Below, one piece after another: positions 19,117 through 28,546 of a stretch of DNA of 64,000 nucleotides. The position numbers and the translations under genes were made by a program. This DNA is from JAKQDH01 sp029558835 (GTDB taxonomy: Bacteria > Planctomycetota > Phycisphaerae > UBA1845): the NCBI GenBank assembly GCA_035356615.1, contig DAOQSN010000006.1, forward strand, positions 1 to 64,000. Direction: 5' to 3'. How positions within the stretch are numbered: position 1 is the stretch's first letter; each line of letters begins with the position of its first letter. The notes under the pieces are model-generated. The model ran no database searches. It was not told where the DNA came from and saw nothing but the letters and a program-made list of their open reading frames with translations.

Positions 19117-19249
19117 GTTTCCCCGTTGTATGGTTCTGTTTCGCGGCTCGTCGAGGCAGTAGCGTCGACCCCCGCGGCCGACGTGAATGCCGCCACCCGC
19201 ACCGGCCTCTCGGGTTTCCGGCCCGGCCCCGCGGTTCCTCGACAGGTTG

Positions 19250-21055
19250 TCAGGCCTCGCAGACCCCCTCGCTAACGCCGGCGCGCTCCGCGGCGCCAGG
19301 GAGGAACCAGCGTCGCGGCAGGCTCCAGCGCCCGCCGGCAGTCACGACGGTGGCGGCCAGAATCTTCAGATCCAGCCAGAAGGAGAAGTTCCTTATGTAG
19401 GCCAGATCATAATAGATCCACTCGTGGAAGTCGCCTTGGCTGCGGTCCTCGGAGCGGCAGACCTGCCAGAGGCCGGTGATGCCGGGCGGCACGGCCAGTC
19501 GGGCCCGCCGCCAAGGCACGCAAATCTGGTTCTCGCGGAACGGCGACGGGCGGGGACCGACCAGACTCATATGACCCAGCAGCACGTTGAGAAGCTGCGG
19601 CAGCTCATCGAGGTTGGTGCCGCGCAGCCACCGACCTACTCGGGTGACCCGCGGATCCTGCCGCAGTTTGAATTGCGGACCGTCCACGTTGTTCTGCTGG
19701 TACAGTTCACGCTGGCGCTGGTGCGCGTCAGCCACCATGGTGCGGAACTTCCAGCACGGGAAGTCCTTGCCCCCACGCCGTTCCCGCCGATGGGCGAAAA
19801 GCATCGGTCCAGGAGAATCCAGCTTGATGACGATTGCCACCGCGGCCAGCAGCGGCGCCAGCGCCACCAGGGCCGTCGCCGCGAAGGCAACGTCAAGCGC
19901 TCGTTTGGCGACAAAGTGCAACGACCGTCCACCACCAGGGCCCTGCCCGACGCGATCCGGCAGTGCCGCTTCGGCGGCCCACAGGGATGCGCCTTCCGGA
20001 CCGGCCCCCTGGGCATCAGCGGTGACGGGAACCGCACTCCCGTCTCCGCAAACCAACGACTGCCTGACGGCCGCACCCGCCGGCACGCGACTGCCGGGCG
20101 CCACCACGCACTGCGCCAGAGTCGCTCCTTCGCCAACGCAACTGGCGGCACCGACGACGGTCGGGCCGACAACCGTCGCGTTGCGCTCGACTCGGACCCC
20201 GCATTGGAGCACCAGCGGCCCGATCAGACGGGCGGTCGCATCGACAATGCAGTCCTGACCAATCACCAGTGACTCGCGGGCGGTCCGCGCCTGTCCGCCC
20301 TCTTGGCCGACAAGATCGCCGCTCAGCACCGCCTCATTGAGCCCGAGAAGCCCGGTGACGCAAGTGAGGTCCGGCAGATGCACGGGCACGGCCACGTCAC
20401 GACTGAGAACACCGCGTGAGGCCAGCAGCAACCGCAGTTCCGCCAGCGCCGCGAAGTTCGCGTCGGTCAGCGCCAAAGCGGGCGCCATCGACAGAAAGAC
20501 GCCGTCGCGGGCCGCCTCCGGCCAGTTGGCCACGTGGTAGATGCGCTGCACGCGTTGCACACAACCACCGCCGTCCACCTGCACCTGCTCACGCGCGCAC
20601 GCCGCATCGGCAGGCACCGCCACCCAGTGCGTCGCGGCCCGATACTCCGTTCCCTCGCGCAGCATCCGCTCCAGATCGAGCGTTGCCGCCGGCCAGCGCG
20701 CGGAGTCAACCAGCAACACGTGGTCGGCAGGTTCGCAGCCAGCAAAGACGCGGGGAACCTCGTCCACCGTCACAACTTGCACGGGCCGGCCGACGTCCGC
20801 GCCCACGGCGGCCGCATAGTCGCTACCGGCAGCAAAGGTCGGCACCACGCACACTTGGTGTTCCGACGCCGGGCGTCCCGCCGCCAGTTGATCCACCAAG
20901 TGGCTTAACAGCGACCCGCCGCCCACCGGCATGGTCAGCAACGAGGCTGCCTTACCCCCGGCGAACAAGTAGGCAGGACGATGGTCCAGCACGACCAACA
21001 GCAAGGAACAGACTCCCTCGTCCGCCAGCAGGGCGGGAGCCCCCGCGCGATTCAC
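19250..21055 (-). CDS. pseudo-nucleotidyltransferase / LbetaH / initiating sugar-phosphate transferase fusion
   Basis: A 601-residue three-part protein. Residues about 15-235 look like a sugar nucleotidyltransferase fold without the signature GxGTRL loop. Residues 262-335 form a left-handed beta-helix-like hexapeptide region (IGPLVLQCGVRV, VVGPTVVGAASCVGEG). Residues 380-580 are a PglC/WbaP-type bacterial sugar transferase: membrane helix (about 385-412), KFRTM 436-440, DELPQ 483-487, MSLVGPRP, PPGITGLWQV. The last domain would start synthesis by moving a sugar phosphate to undecaprenyl phosphate. The start is GTG 21055 or, with GAGGGAG upstream, TTG 21004. Its N-terminal half resembles the protein at 23683-24795. 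Confidence 0.87.
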   Translation of the reverse strand: MNRAGAPALLADEGVCSLLLVVLDHRPAYLFAGGKAASLLTMPVGGGSLLSHLVDQLAAGRPASEHQVCVVPTFAAGSDYAAAVGADVGRPVQVVTVDEVPRVFAGCEPADHVLLVDSARWPAATLDLERMLREGTEYRAATHWVAVPADAACAREQVQVDGGGCVQRVQRIYHVANWPEAARDGVFLSMAPALALTDANFAALAELRLLLASRGVLSRDVAVPVHLPDLTCVTGLLGLNEAVLSGDLVGQEGGQARTARESLVIGQDCIVDATARLIGPLVLQCGVRVERNATVVGPTVVGAASCVGEGATLAQCVVAPGSRVPAGAAVRQSLVCGDGSAVPVTADAQGAGPEGASLWAAEAALPDRVGQGPGGGRSLHFVAKRALDVAFAATALVALAPLLAAVAIVIKLDSPGPMLFAHRRERRGGKDFPCWKFRTMVADAHQRQRELYQQNNVDGPQFKLRQDPRVTRVGRWLRGTNLDELPQLLNVLLGHMSLVGPRPSPFRENQICVPWRRARLAVPPGITGLWQVCRSEDRSQGDFHEWIYYDLAYIRNFSFWLDLKILAATVVTAGGRWSLPRRWFLPGAAERAGVSEGVCEA

Positions 21056-21220
21056 CCACCCGGGCAGCCGTCGTCAACCCCCTGGTTCCCTCGGGCGCGG
21101 CGAAACCCCTCGCCGCGGACCACGTCACCACGCCTAATTCCGTGTTGCTATCTCGAACCGCGCCGGTGGGGGTGTGAACAGAGGCGAACGCCGAGATCGC
21201 ATAAGCTTACGCAGAGTTAC

Positions 21221-23605
21221 TCAGCCCGGCTGCTGTTCCCCAGCGGGTGCCGCCAGGACGCGCCCGGCCCCCACGACCGACGCACTCGCTTGGGCCTGGT
21301 GGCGACCGTACCCGCCGTAGCCGTAGCTGCCGTAGCCATACTGGCCGTACCCGTAGTGCGCCCCGCTCAGAACACCCACCAGCACCGTGCCCAGGAGCCG
21401 GCCGCCCACGACGTCCAGATCAGCATACGCCCGCAGTACCTCCGACCGCCGACAGTGGGACGAACGCAGCACCATCAGGATGCCGTCGGCCTGCGTGGCC
21501 AGAATGCGGGCATCCGCCACCGGCATCACCGGAGGGCTGTCCAGGACCACGTAGTCGTAGCGGCTACGCCAGCGCTTGAGACACCCGGCGAACACTCCGT
21601 TCGCCAGCAGCTCCGGATTGAACTCTCCCGTCGTCCCCGCCAGCATGATGTCGAGACCCGTGCACTCATCCGGACGGACAACCTCGTCGTCCTCCGCCAT
21701 GCCCGTGAGGATGGCCGCTAGGCCCGGCGCGGACGGATCCAGCCCCAGGCGCTCGGCCAACGCCGCCTGCCGCAGGTCGGCTTCCACCAGCAGCGTTCTC
21801 TTGCCCAATTGGGCAAGGCTCCGGGCCAGGCTCAGCGCGACGCTCGTCTTACCCGCGCGACTGGAAGAACTGGTCACCAGCACCACCTGGTCGCGGGCAG
21901 CTTCCAGCCGGCGCAGCAGGGCGGTACGGACCATGCGCATTCCTTCGATGACCGCGGAACTGTGCTCCCAGAGTTGGTGGTTCTGCCCGGCCGGCAACGG
22001 TGGAAGCTGCCCCAGGAACGGCACCTGCACAACCTGCTGCACGTCCCCCAACTCGCGGATCCGCGGGTCCAGCAGGGCACGCACGTAACCGGCCGCCAAC
22101 GCCAGGCAAAGCGCCGCCCCGAGGGCGAGTCCGCTCAGCAGGGGCCGGCGGTCCCGGAACGGCTCCGTAGGCGCCACGGCCGAGGCCGCTATCGAAATGC
22201 GTGCCGGGGCCTTCGCCTCAATCTCCAGGTACTCCAACCGCGTGCGCACCGCGTCGTACAGCTCGCGTGTGTACCGGATCTCGTCATCGTAGTGGGCGAT
22301 CTTCTTGGCAAGTTCACCGGCCTCCGTCAGGTTTTGACGCTGGCGATCCACGTCCTCACGCAGCAAGCCGAGTTCCCGTTCCCGGAGCCGCAGCGTGCGC
22401 TCCGCCTGGGCTAGCGAGGTCAGTTGCGCCGCGGCATCACTCGCCAACACCACGCCGCCCGCCTTGCCGGCCGCCTGCAATGCCGCTTCCCGGTCGTGCA
22501 GCAGTTGCTCCTGGTGATCCACGTCCGCCTGGAGCTGCCGAATTCGCGGGTGTGATGACCCATACTGCTGCCCCGCGACCGCGAGCTGATGCCGAGCAGT
22601 CTGCCATGCCAGATGCAAGGCACGCCACTCCGCATCCTGGGCAAAGGTAGGGTCGATGTCCTCCTGTTTGGCCCCATCACCGTCGGGCGGTGTCGCCTCG
22701 GGGCCGACTTCAGCGGCCGGCCGCAGTTCCTCCGCCACGAACCCGGCCAGCCCGATCTGACGCTGCAACTCGTTCGCCTTCGCCTCCAGCACGCTCAACT
22801 GGGTGGCCAACTGGGAACGCAGTTCCTCCGGGTCCAGCGTACCCAACTGCTTGCCCAGGTTGAACTTGCTCTCCACCAGTCCGTCGATTTCCTTCTTCAG
22901 GGCGGCCCGCTCCGCACTGAGCGTCTCGAAACGGTGTACATCGCTCTCCCGGTACGTTTCGTCCGTGAAACGCTTATAGGCGTCGACCACGGCGTTGGCG
23001 ATGAGCTTGGCCTCGTGCGGCGAGCGGGCCGTCACCGACACGTCGATGAGCTCCGTGTCGCGACGAGGATGGACGGACAGCGTCTCCTCCAGACGCTCCA
23101 GATGGCTGGGCGGTTGGCCGCCCAGCATGGTGCGCAACGTACGCGGCACTTCCCGGTACCAACGCGTTTGCTGGACCTCGGGCTGGTCCAGGACCCGCTG
23201 CAACACGCGTGGACTCCGCATGATGGACACTTGCGTGTTCAGAAACGACCGATACAGCGGCACCGTCCCCTTGTCTTCGGTGTCAAAGACGATGCGCGAG
23301 ATCAACGGAGAAACCCGCACCAGTGCCGTTGCCTGATAATGCGGCTCCAGCAACCACCAGATAAGCGGCACGGTTGCCCCCGCAACCAGTGTGAACACCC
23401 CCACGATCAACCACTTGGCCTGCAGCAGCGTCGGCAAGGAAAACGCAGCGCGCGGCGCGGCCGCGCCACCGACCAGCGGTCCTCCGCCGCCGGCGACCGC
23501 CGGACTCGCCAGACCGACGGTCTCCGTGCCCGCCTCCCCGGACAACACGATGCCGCTTTCGGCACTACCTGACGTCAGTTCATGGTCCTGTGGCTGATGA
23601 AACAA
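21221..23605 (-). CDS. Wzc-like polysaccharide co-polymerase / tyrosine autokinase
   Basis: A 794-residue inner-membrane protein. Helix 1 is about 65-86 and helix 2 about 488-510, enclosing a Wzz-type periplasmic domain with long coiled coils (about 225-290, 330-380, 400-440). The cytoplasmic BY-kinase has Walker A SSRAGKTS at 581-588, Walker A' LLVEADLR at 605-612 and Walker B YVVLDSPP at 685-692. The tail has seven tyrosines in a Gly-Tyr repeat (751-766), the presumed autophosphorylation cluster. It starts at TTG 23605, with AGGGAG ten bases upstream. It would control chain length and export through cycles of phosphorylation. Confidence 0.92.
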   Translation of the reverse strand: MFHQPQDHELTSGSAESGIVLSGEAGTETVGLASPAVAGGGGPLVGGAAAPRAAFSLPTLLQAKWLIVGVFTLVAGATVPLIWWLLEPHYQATALVRVSPLISRIVFDTEDKGTVPLYRSFLNTQVSIMRSPRVLQRVLDQPEVQQTRWYREVPRTLRTMLGGQPPSHLERLEETLSVHPRRDTELIDVSVTARSPHEAKLIANAVVDAYKRFTDETYRESDVHRFETLSAERAALKKEIDGLVESKFNLGKQLGTLDPEELRSQLATQLSVLEAKANELQRQIGLAGFVAEELRPAAEVGPEATPPDGDGAKQEDIDPTFAQDAEWRALHLAWQTARHQLAVAGQQYGSSHPRIRQLQADVDHQEQLLHDREAALQAAGKAGGVVLASDAAAQLTSLAQAERTLRLRERELGLLREDVDRQRQNLTEAGELAKKIAHYDDEIRYTRELYDAVRTRLEYLEIEAKAPARISIAASAVAPTEPFRDRRPLLSGLALGAALCLALAAGYVRALLDPRIRELGDVQQVVQVPFLGQLPPLPAGQNHQLWEHSSAVIEGMRMVRTALLRRLEAARDQVVLVTSSSSRAGKTSVALSLARSLAQLGKRTLLVEADLRQAALAERLGLDPSAPGLAAILTGMAEDDEVVRPDECTGLDIMLAGTTGEFNPELLANGVFAGCLKRWRSRYDYVVLDSPPVMPVADARILATQADGILMVLRSSHCRRSEVLRAYADLDVVGGRLLGTVLVGVLSGAHYGYGQYGYGSYGYGGYGRHQAQASASVVGAGRVLAAPAGEQQPG

Positions 23606-23682
23606 TGGGTATGTACTCCCTCAAACCCAAGGGGCATTGAAACGGCAGCCGGAAGTAAGACCGAGCGGATGTGACCCGCGGG

Positions 23683-24795
23683 TCAGCCGAGAAGCCGGCG
23701 TCCCGTTACGTCATGGCCGGGGCGGTCCGTCGGACGCGAGGTGCCGGGCCGGACGCCGCGCCAGTGCGCAAGCAACCGACCTACCCAGCCGTCGTGCCGC
23801 CTGCCCCTGGCCATCCATATGGTCTCGCGCAGCACCAGTTCCGGCTCCACGCTTGCGCCGTCGGTGAGAACGCAGCGATCGACGAAGGCCCCCTGGCCGA
23901 CAGACACCCGGGACCACAACGCCGAACGACTAACCACAGCCTGGCCGGCCACGATGCAGCCTGCGCCGATGCTTGCGGGTCCGACCACCAGCGCCCCCGC
24001 TCGCACCTGCACGTCCGGCCCCACGACTACCGGCCCGAGCAGCTGGGCCGTCGGATCGACTCGGGCCGAACTGGCCACCAGCGCCTCGCCGATCCGCACG
24101 AACCCCGGCACCGTGCCGGGTCGATGCGTAAGACGGCTCACCACCGCGGCGTCAACTGCCAGGTACGACCGTGCGTCGGTCACCCGGACCAGGGCACCCG
24201 CCGCAACCGCATGCGTGGAAACAGGTACGCCCCGACGGTGCAACGCCGGCAGCAGTACCTCCTTGATGTCCTGATAGCCGTTCGGGCGAACCTCCGCCAG
24301 CGCGGCGCGGGAGAACACGTACAACCCGGTCGGGGCGGGCACCCGCCCCGAGGAATGCGCGGAAGTAACCACTACCGTGGCCGCTGCGCTGCTCCCCGAG
24401 TGCACTGCCAGCAACCTGGTCAAGTCCACATCTGGAATCAGGGTGCCGTCCACGACCACGAAGGTCCTGGCCGTACTGGCCAGTGCGGCATCCCGAGCAC
24501 AACCGGCCGGCCCCCGCGGCATCACGTCCTCACAATAGTCCACGGCGATACCTTGCTTTTCCCCCGTGCCCAGGTGGGCACGCAGCACGGCGCTGTCGCT
24601 GTTGCCGCATACCGTCGCGCGCGTAATGCCCGCGTCACAGAGCCAACCCACGATGTGCTCGATCACCGGCCGGGTAGCCACCGGCAGCAACGGCCGCGGT
24701 GCCGCCTTCTCCAGGGCGCAGCTTCCCCAGGCGTGTACGCCGGCCAGGATGATGGCCTGCACGTCCTCCGACCGAACCGACGTGTGGTTCTGCAC
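23683..24795 (-). CDS. sugar nucleotidyltransferase-like protein with beta-helix, degenerate signature
   Basis: A 370-residue protein with a nucleotidyltransferase N-domain (about 10-230) and left-handed beta-helix repeats (about 235-330: LLGPVVVGPDVQV, LVVGPASIGAGCIV). The opening strand AIILAG is followed by VHAWGSC where active enzymes have xGxGTRL. The downstream block PRPLLPVATRPVIEHI is well kept, so the fold is intact but catalysis is doubtful. The start is GTG 24795. It could still supply an activated sugar, or be a regulatory partner of the fused relative at 19250-21055. Confidence 0.8.
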   Translation of the reverse strand: MQNHTSVRSEDVQAIILAGVHAWGSCALEKAAPRPLLPVATRPVIEHIVGWLCDAGITRATVCGNSDSAVLRAHLGTGEKQGIAVDYCEDVMPRGPAGCARDAALASTARTFVVVDGTLIPDVDLTRLLAVHSGSSAAATVVVTSAHSSGRVPAPTGLYVFSRAALAEVRPNGYQDIKEVLLPALHRRGVPVSTHAVAAGALVRVTDARSYLAVDAAVVSRLTHRPGTVPGFVRIGEALVASSARVDPTAQLLGPVVVGPDVQVRAGALVVGPASIGAGCIVAGQAVVSRSALWSRVSVGQGAFVDRCVLTDGASVEPELVLRETIWMARGRRHDGWVGRLLAHWRGVRPGTSRPTDRPGHDVTGRRLLG

Positions 24796-24936
24796 CTCTT
24801 TCCCCCCTCGTAGGCACGAGCCCCGCGACGGATGCTGCGGGCCCCTCCGCTTCGCCCGCGAATCGCGATTGCTGAATCATAGGCGCCGGCCCGGCAGTTT
24901 CCTGCCTGCGCGTCCTTTCCTGTTGAACAATTGGCT

Positions 24937-26988
24937 TCATACCGATAACTGCGCCCACCTCATGCACGTCCGCAACCGCAGATTTCCGGACCACTGTCGG
25001 CGACCCACGAGCGTCGTCGCCGGACGCCTATCGTGGTACCCGCGACTCACCCAGCCCGCGATCGGGTCCTCACTTCCGATAAGCAGGCGCACTTCCAGAC
25101 TCGGGTCGACCTCGAGCACACCCTCCCCGCCCGGCCAGGCAACTGTATATGCCCCACCGGTCACCGCCGCCACGCGACAATGCTCGGCGAAGTGCAGACA
25201 CAGGGTCGCCGCATGCGCCCCGCCGGCCTCCAATTCGTCCTCAATCAACAAGTACGCCTCTGATCCCCGCAACATCACACTCCGCCGGTGGCTGACGGGG
25301 TCCGGCAAGCGTGCGTAACCGTTGTGTTCGCCCGTCACCCGCCCGCCGTCCGCCGTCGGCTCCCACAGCGTGCAGCGCGCTTCCGCCCGCCGACCCCACA
25401 GAAACAGTCCGAGCATCTCCGACTGGTTCTCATCGTCCACGACGACCGCATTGTGGGCGCGGGTACTGCGAAAGTAGTCGCGCCACGGACGCCAGGTGAA
25501 GTAATCGTACGTGCCCGGATCAATCAGCACCTCGATGCCGGAAACACGCAGCGCCACACTGAGGGCATCCGCGTGTCCGTGCGCCGCAATCGGGCCAAAC
25601 CCCAGCGGACCGCAGTCAAACACGACGCTTACCCGGTCCGCGCTCCGCCGGTGCCCGGTTTGCAGCAGGTAGCAGCCGCTGTCTGGAAATGCTCGTGACT
25701 GCAACGGCCGCGGCTCCACTGCCGTTGGTGCTCCCGCCGCGGCGCCGGCGCCTCCGGCCACGCACGGAGCCGGGCCCGTCAGCCAGTAAATCGCCTCCTG
25801 CCCGGACAAAACCGCGGGCGGCGGCTCTTCCCGTGGGCAAACGGCCGCCCCCAAGGCAACCAACGTGTGCGCCCGCTCGGCCGGACTATTAAGATCAAGC
25901 ACGTAACCGTCGTCGCAGTCTCCGAACATCGGGGCCGCGTCTCCACCGTCCAGCATGGCCTCCGCGAAGCTGAGCATGCGTGTCACGTTGTCCCAGTACG
26001 TCGCCGGGAAATCCCAGTCCCGGCGCCGCGCTACCCAGCCGCACAGCAACAGGAACTCCAGCACGAACAGGTGGTAGCCGAAGGCCTGCTCCCGGTGTCC
26101 GCCGTCGGCGTGAATCTGCCGCGCGCTTTCGGCAATCAGAATCTCACGGCTCTCGCGCGCCCAACGCGACACGCCTTTGAGCGTGTGAAAGTAGTTGCTC
26201 CCGATCCACACCCCCGCCGCCTCGCCGATCAGGTGGTTGTTGGCCGACGAGTGCCTCGAGTACTTCCGGGCAATCTCCCACAAGTGACGATGAACAACCG
26301 GCAGGACCAGCTTTCCCCACGCCGAAGTCAGCAGCCCCGACGGCTTAATCAGCTCGAACGCCCAAACCCAGTTGATCAGCCGGATCGCCAGCTCGAGCGG
26401 GCTGCGCCACTGCATCCCCATCCCATACGGGCACTGCCGAATCCAGCTCTCCACCTGCTCGACGACCTTCTCGGCGTACCGCCGTTCGCCCGTCACGCGA
26501 TACGCACGTCCAAGCACCACCAGGTGCTGGTGCCGGGCCGGCTCCCAGGCGATCCTCGCGTCACCCACCGCGGCGTAATCGCGGTAGTCGATGTGGTCCG
26601 CAAAGCACCGCGGCGTCGGCAGCCCGGCGATGTACTCGCAGTTGAAGTCCACCTCGGGGCCCAGGTCGCAGGCCGCGACGTCGAAGAGACGCAGCCGGTT
26701 CCGGCAGATCGCGTCCGCCCGCGAAACCAAGGCCGCCCGCTCCGCGGCGGACAGAATCGTCTCGATGCGTTCGTCCGCCACCCCCAGCAGCACTTCGTTG
26801 AGTAACCCGCTCCGTCGCCACGGGGTCGAGCCGTTCCTTGCAGCGATGCGCTCCAACGGCAGGGGCCGGCTGCGCAGGGGCAGGACGCAGAGATCGACCC
26901 CCTGACGCAGCACGTTCCGCACGCGCCAACCGACTTCTGCCGGCGGCATCGAACGCAAGCGACGCCAGTACCACGCCAGTGACTGCAA
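24937..26988 (-). CDS. heparinase II/III family protein
   Basis: A 683-residue protein with the two regions of the family: an N-terminal alpha/alpha toroid (RLRSMPPAEVGWRVRN at the start, then LELAIRLINWVWAF and HSSANNHLIGEAAG) and a C-terminal beta-sandwich (GPIAAHGHADALSVAL, VLIDPGTYDY, RAHNAVVVDDENQSE). Such enzymes cleave uronate-containing polysaccharides. In synthesis loci they are thought to trim or recycle the polymer. No signal peptide is obvious from the TTG start at 26988. A uronic-acid-containing product fits but is inferred. Confidence 0.85.
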   Translation of the reverse strand: MQSLAWYWRRLRSMPPAEVGWRVRNVLRQGVDLCVLPLRSRPLPLERIAARNGSTPWRRSGLLNEVLLGVADERIETILSAAERAALVSRADAICRNRLRLFDVAACDLGPEVDFNCEYIAGLPTPRCFADHIDYRDYAAVGDARIAWEPARHQHLVVLGRAYRVTGERRYAEKVVEQVESWIRQCPYGMGMQWRSPLELAIRLINWVWAFELIKPSGLLTSAWGKLVLPVVHRHLWEIARKYSRHSSANNHLIGEAAGVWIGSNYFHTLKGVSRWARESREILIAESARQIHADGGHREQAFGYHLFVLEFLLLCGWVARRRDWDFPATYWDNVTRMLSFAEAMLDGGDAAPMFGDCDDGYVLDLNSPAERAHTLVALGAAVCPREEPPPAVLSGQEAIYWLTGPAPCVAGGAGAAAGAPTAVEPRPLQSRAFPDSGCYLLQTGHRRSADRVSVVFDCGPLGFGPIAAHGHADALSVALRVSGIEVLIDPGTYDYFTWRPWRDYFRSTRAHNAVVVDDENQSEMLGLFLWGRRAEARCTLWEPTADGGRVTGEHNGYARLPDPVSHRRSVMLRGSEAYLLIEDELEAGGAHAATLCLHFAEHCRVAAVTGGAYTVAWPGGEGVLEVDPSLEVRLLIGSEDPIAGWVSRGYHDRRPATTLVGRRQWSGNLRLRTCMRWAQLSV

Positions 26989-27084
26989 CAGCGTCGAGCC
27001 TCCTGCGGGCAGACTCCGTCCCCGTCAGGTGCACGGGACCGGTCGTGCAACTGATTGGGGCACAAGAAGTTACGTGCACCCGGA

Positions 27085-27669
27085 CTACTCGATCACTTCC
27101 AGCAGTCCGGGATCAATCTCCACCTCGGCCGATTGGCCGAGTATCTGCACCGCCAGGTAAACGCGACACAATCCTCGGCGGCGCAGCACCGTCCCTTCCA
27201 TCCCCCTCAGGCTGCCGCTCGTCACTCGACATCGCCGGCCACGCTGAATCCCCGGGTACAGGTCCATCGGTACCCCGCTATTGACGGCGCGATGAATCTG
27301 GCGCAGCTCGTGCCGCAGCCGCTCCTGGTCGGCCACCTCGATGACCTGAGCCACGCGGTGCGTTCGCAGGGTCGCTGCCCGCTCGTTGGACTCCCCACGC
27401 AGGAACAGGTACCCCGGAAACAGCGGCAATCTCACCGTCCTCGGTGCCCGCCCGCCGTAAGACCGTCTTGCCTCCACGAGGGGCAGGAAGTACGCGATGC
27501 GCAGCCGTTCAAGTTGGCCCGCCACCGTCTTCTCGTGCCGCGCCCGCGTGTGCACGACCCACCAGCGCTGCGCCGGACCCGGCACGTCGACGTCGCCAAA
27601 CAGCTCCGCCGCCGCCGCCGATGCGGCGACTCGCACGTCGTCCTCAACGTTGACGCACTCGCTGATCAC
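27085..27669 (-). CDS. NusG/RfaH-like transcription antitermination protein
   Basis: A 194-residue NusG paralogue. The NGN domain is about 34-130 (RWWVVHTRARHEKTVAGQL, LPLFPGYLFLR), and a KOW segment is about 145-175 (GRRCRVTSGSLRGMEGTVL). The 30-residue N-terminal extension is not in housekeeping NusG. Relatives of the UpxY/RfaH/LoaP type sit first in polysaccharide operons and let polymerase read through long, terminator-rich transcripts. This gene is first of a ~27 kb minus-strand series, so it probably acts in cis on that operon. The start is GTG 27669 with AAGGTGGGG upstream. Confidence 0.9.
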   Translation of the reverse strand: MISECVNVEDDVRVAASAAAAELFGDVDVPGPAQRWWVVHTRARHEKTVAGQLERLRIAYFLPLVEARRSYGGRAPRTVRLPLFPGYLFLRGESNERAATLRTHRVAQVIEVADQERLRHELRQIHRAVNSGVPMDLYPGIQRGRRCRVTSGSLRGMEGTVLRRRGLCRVYLAVQILGQSAEVEIDPGLLEVIE

Positions 27670-27960
27670 GACCCCACCTTTATGCCACCCGGCGAGACGG
27701 CAATGCGCGATGCGGCACCGAGTGTCCGCACCGCGACCGTCAGGCTGCGGCCGAGCCCCAACGCGGGTGAGCGCGCATACGGACCCCGGCCGCGTCGCAG
27801 CGCGGTCCGGCCGCCTCGATGCTTATCGGGAACGCTGCGCACCTCCTAGAGCGGTGTGCGGACCCACCGCACCGGCGGCGCACCCCGCGTTATGGGAACT
27901 TCCGGGAATGGAGCCGCGCGACCCCAGGAGTGTGCTTATCGGATGCACCGCCATCGAGCC

Positions 27961-27976
27961 GCGGGCTTCAGCCCGC
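27961..27976. repeat. short hairpin GCGGGC-TTCA-GCCCGC
   Basis: Perfect 6-base stem with a four-base loop, in the leader region. It belongs with similar short GC stems at 49917-49935 and 54497-54511. No T-run follows, so it is not a classical terminator. Confidence 0.6.
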
Positions 27977-28019
27977 GCGGACGCCCCACGTAGCGAACCG
28001 CCGGCCTGCTCCCCTCGAC

Positions 28020-28087
28020 GCCGAGTGTGAAGGGCAGCCCGCGCGGTGCCGCGAGACCCTGAGGGACGCACGACTGCGCACGGTCGT
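28020..28087. repeat. repeat family C, copy 1
   Basis: This 68-base stretch beginning gccgagtgtgaagggcagcc aligns without gaps to 55368-55435 at 53 of 68 positions by my count. Both copies are in non-coding DNA. No function is known. Confidence 0.7.
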
Positions 28088-28238
28088 TGGCAGGGCAGCG
28101 TCAACGCCGCGCTGCCAACGTGGCCAACGCCCACGGTGCCGGTCCTGCCCGCTCTTGCCGTCGCTCGGAACCGTCTCAGCAAGCCGCCGGACTGAGTAGC
28201 TTTACGCAAGTGGAAACCCAAAAGCGTGGGGGACCGGA

Positions 28239-28344
28239 AGGGTGGCATGCCCAAGCCGAGGGCGCCGGCATGCTGGTGCAGAGGGGAGCTGCAGGCACGG
28301 TAGAAGGCACGGCAGCGCGGCGCTTGGCCATGCCACCCCACCCC
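28239..28344. repeat. repeat family A, full copy
   Basis: The left end gggtggcatgcccaagccga and the right end cgcttggccatgccacccc are imperfect inverted repeats about 105 bases apart, with gcatgc/gtgcc sub-stems inside. The same two ends occur in opposite order at 61151-61256. Confidence 0.78.
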
Positions 28345-28546
28345 GTTTGGTCGGTGTTTCTCATGCCGTGGAGCTACACTCAGGAAACGAGGACCGCTCC
28401 CATGGCCGGACCCGACACGACTGATGCGCGCGCAACCACCGCGCCTGATTCGCCGCCAGTGATCCACACCGCGACCGTCAGGGAGCGGGCGAATCCCAGC
28501 AGTCGTGGCGCGTATGCGTGCACGCGCCTGGAGGAAGCGGCGCTAC

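Larger units (their letters stand above)
27670..28546. other. long leader region upstream of the EPS locus, no gene
   Basis: These 877 bases lie between the antiterminator start and the subtilase stop. They hold a hairpin gcgggcttcagcccgc (27961-27976), a family C repeat (28020-28087), a family A repeat (28239-28344) and the motif caccgcgaccgtcagg twice (27736, 28467). I could not find a convincing sigma-70 promoter or a JUMPstart/ops-like sequence on the minus strand, though the locus promoter must lie here or further upstream. Confidence 0.6.
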
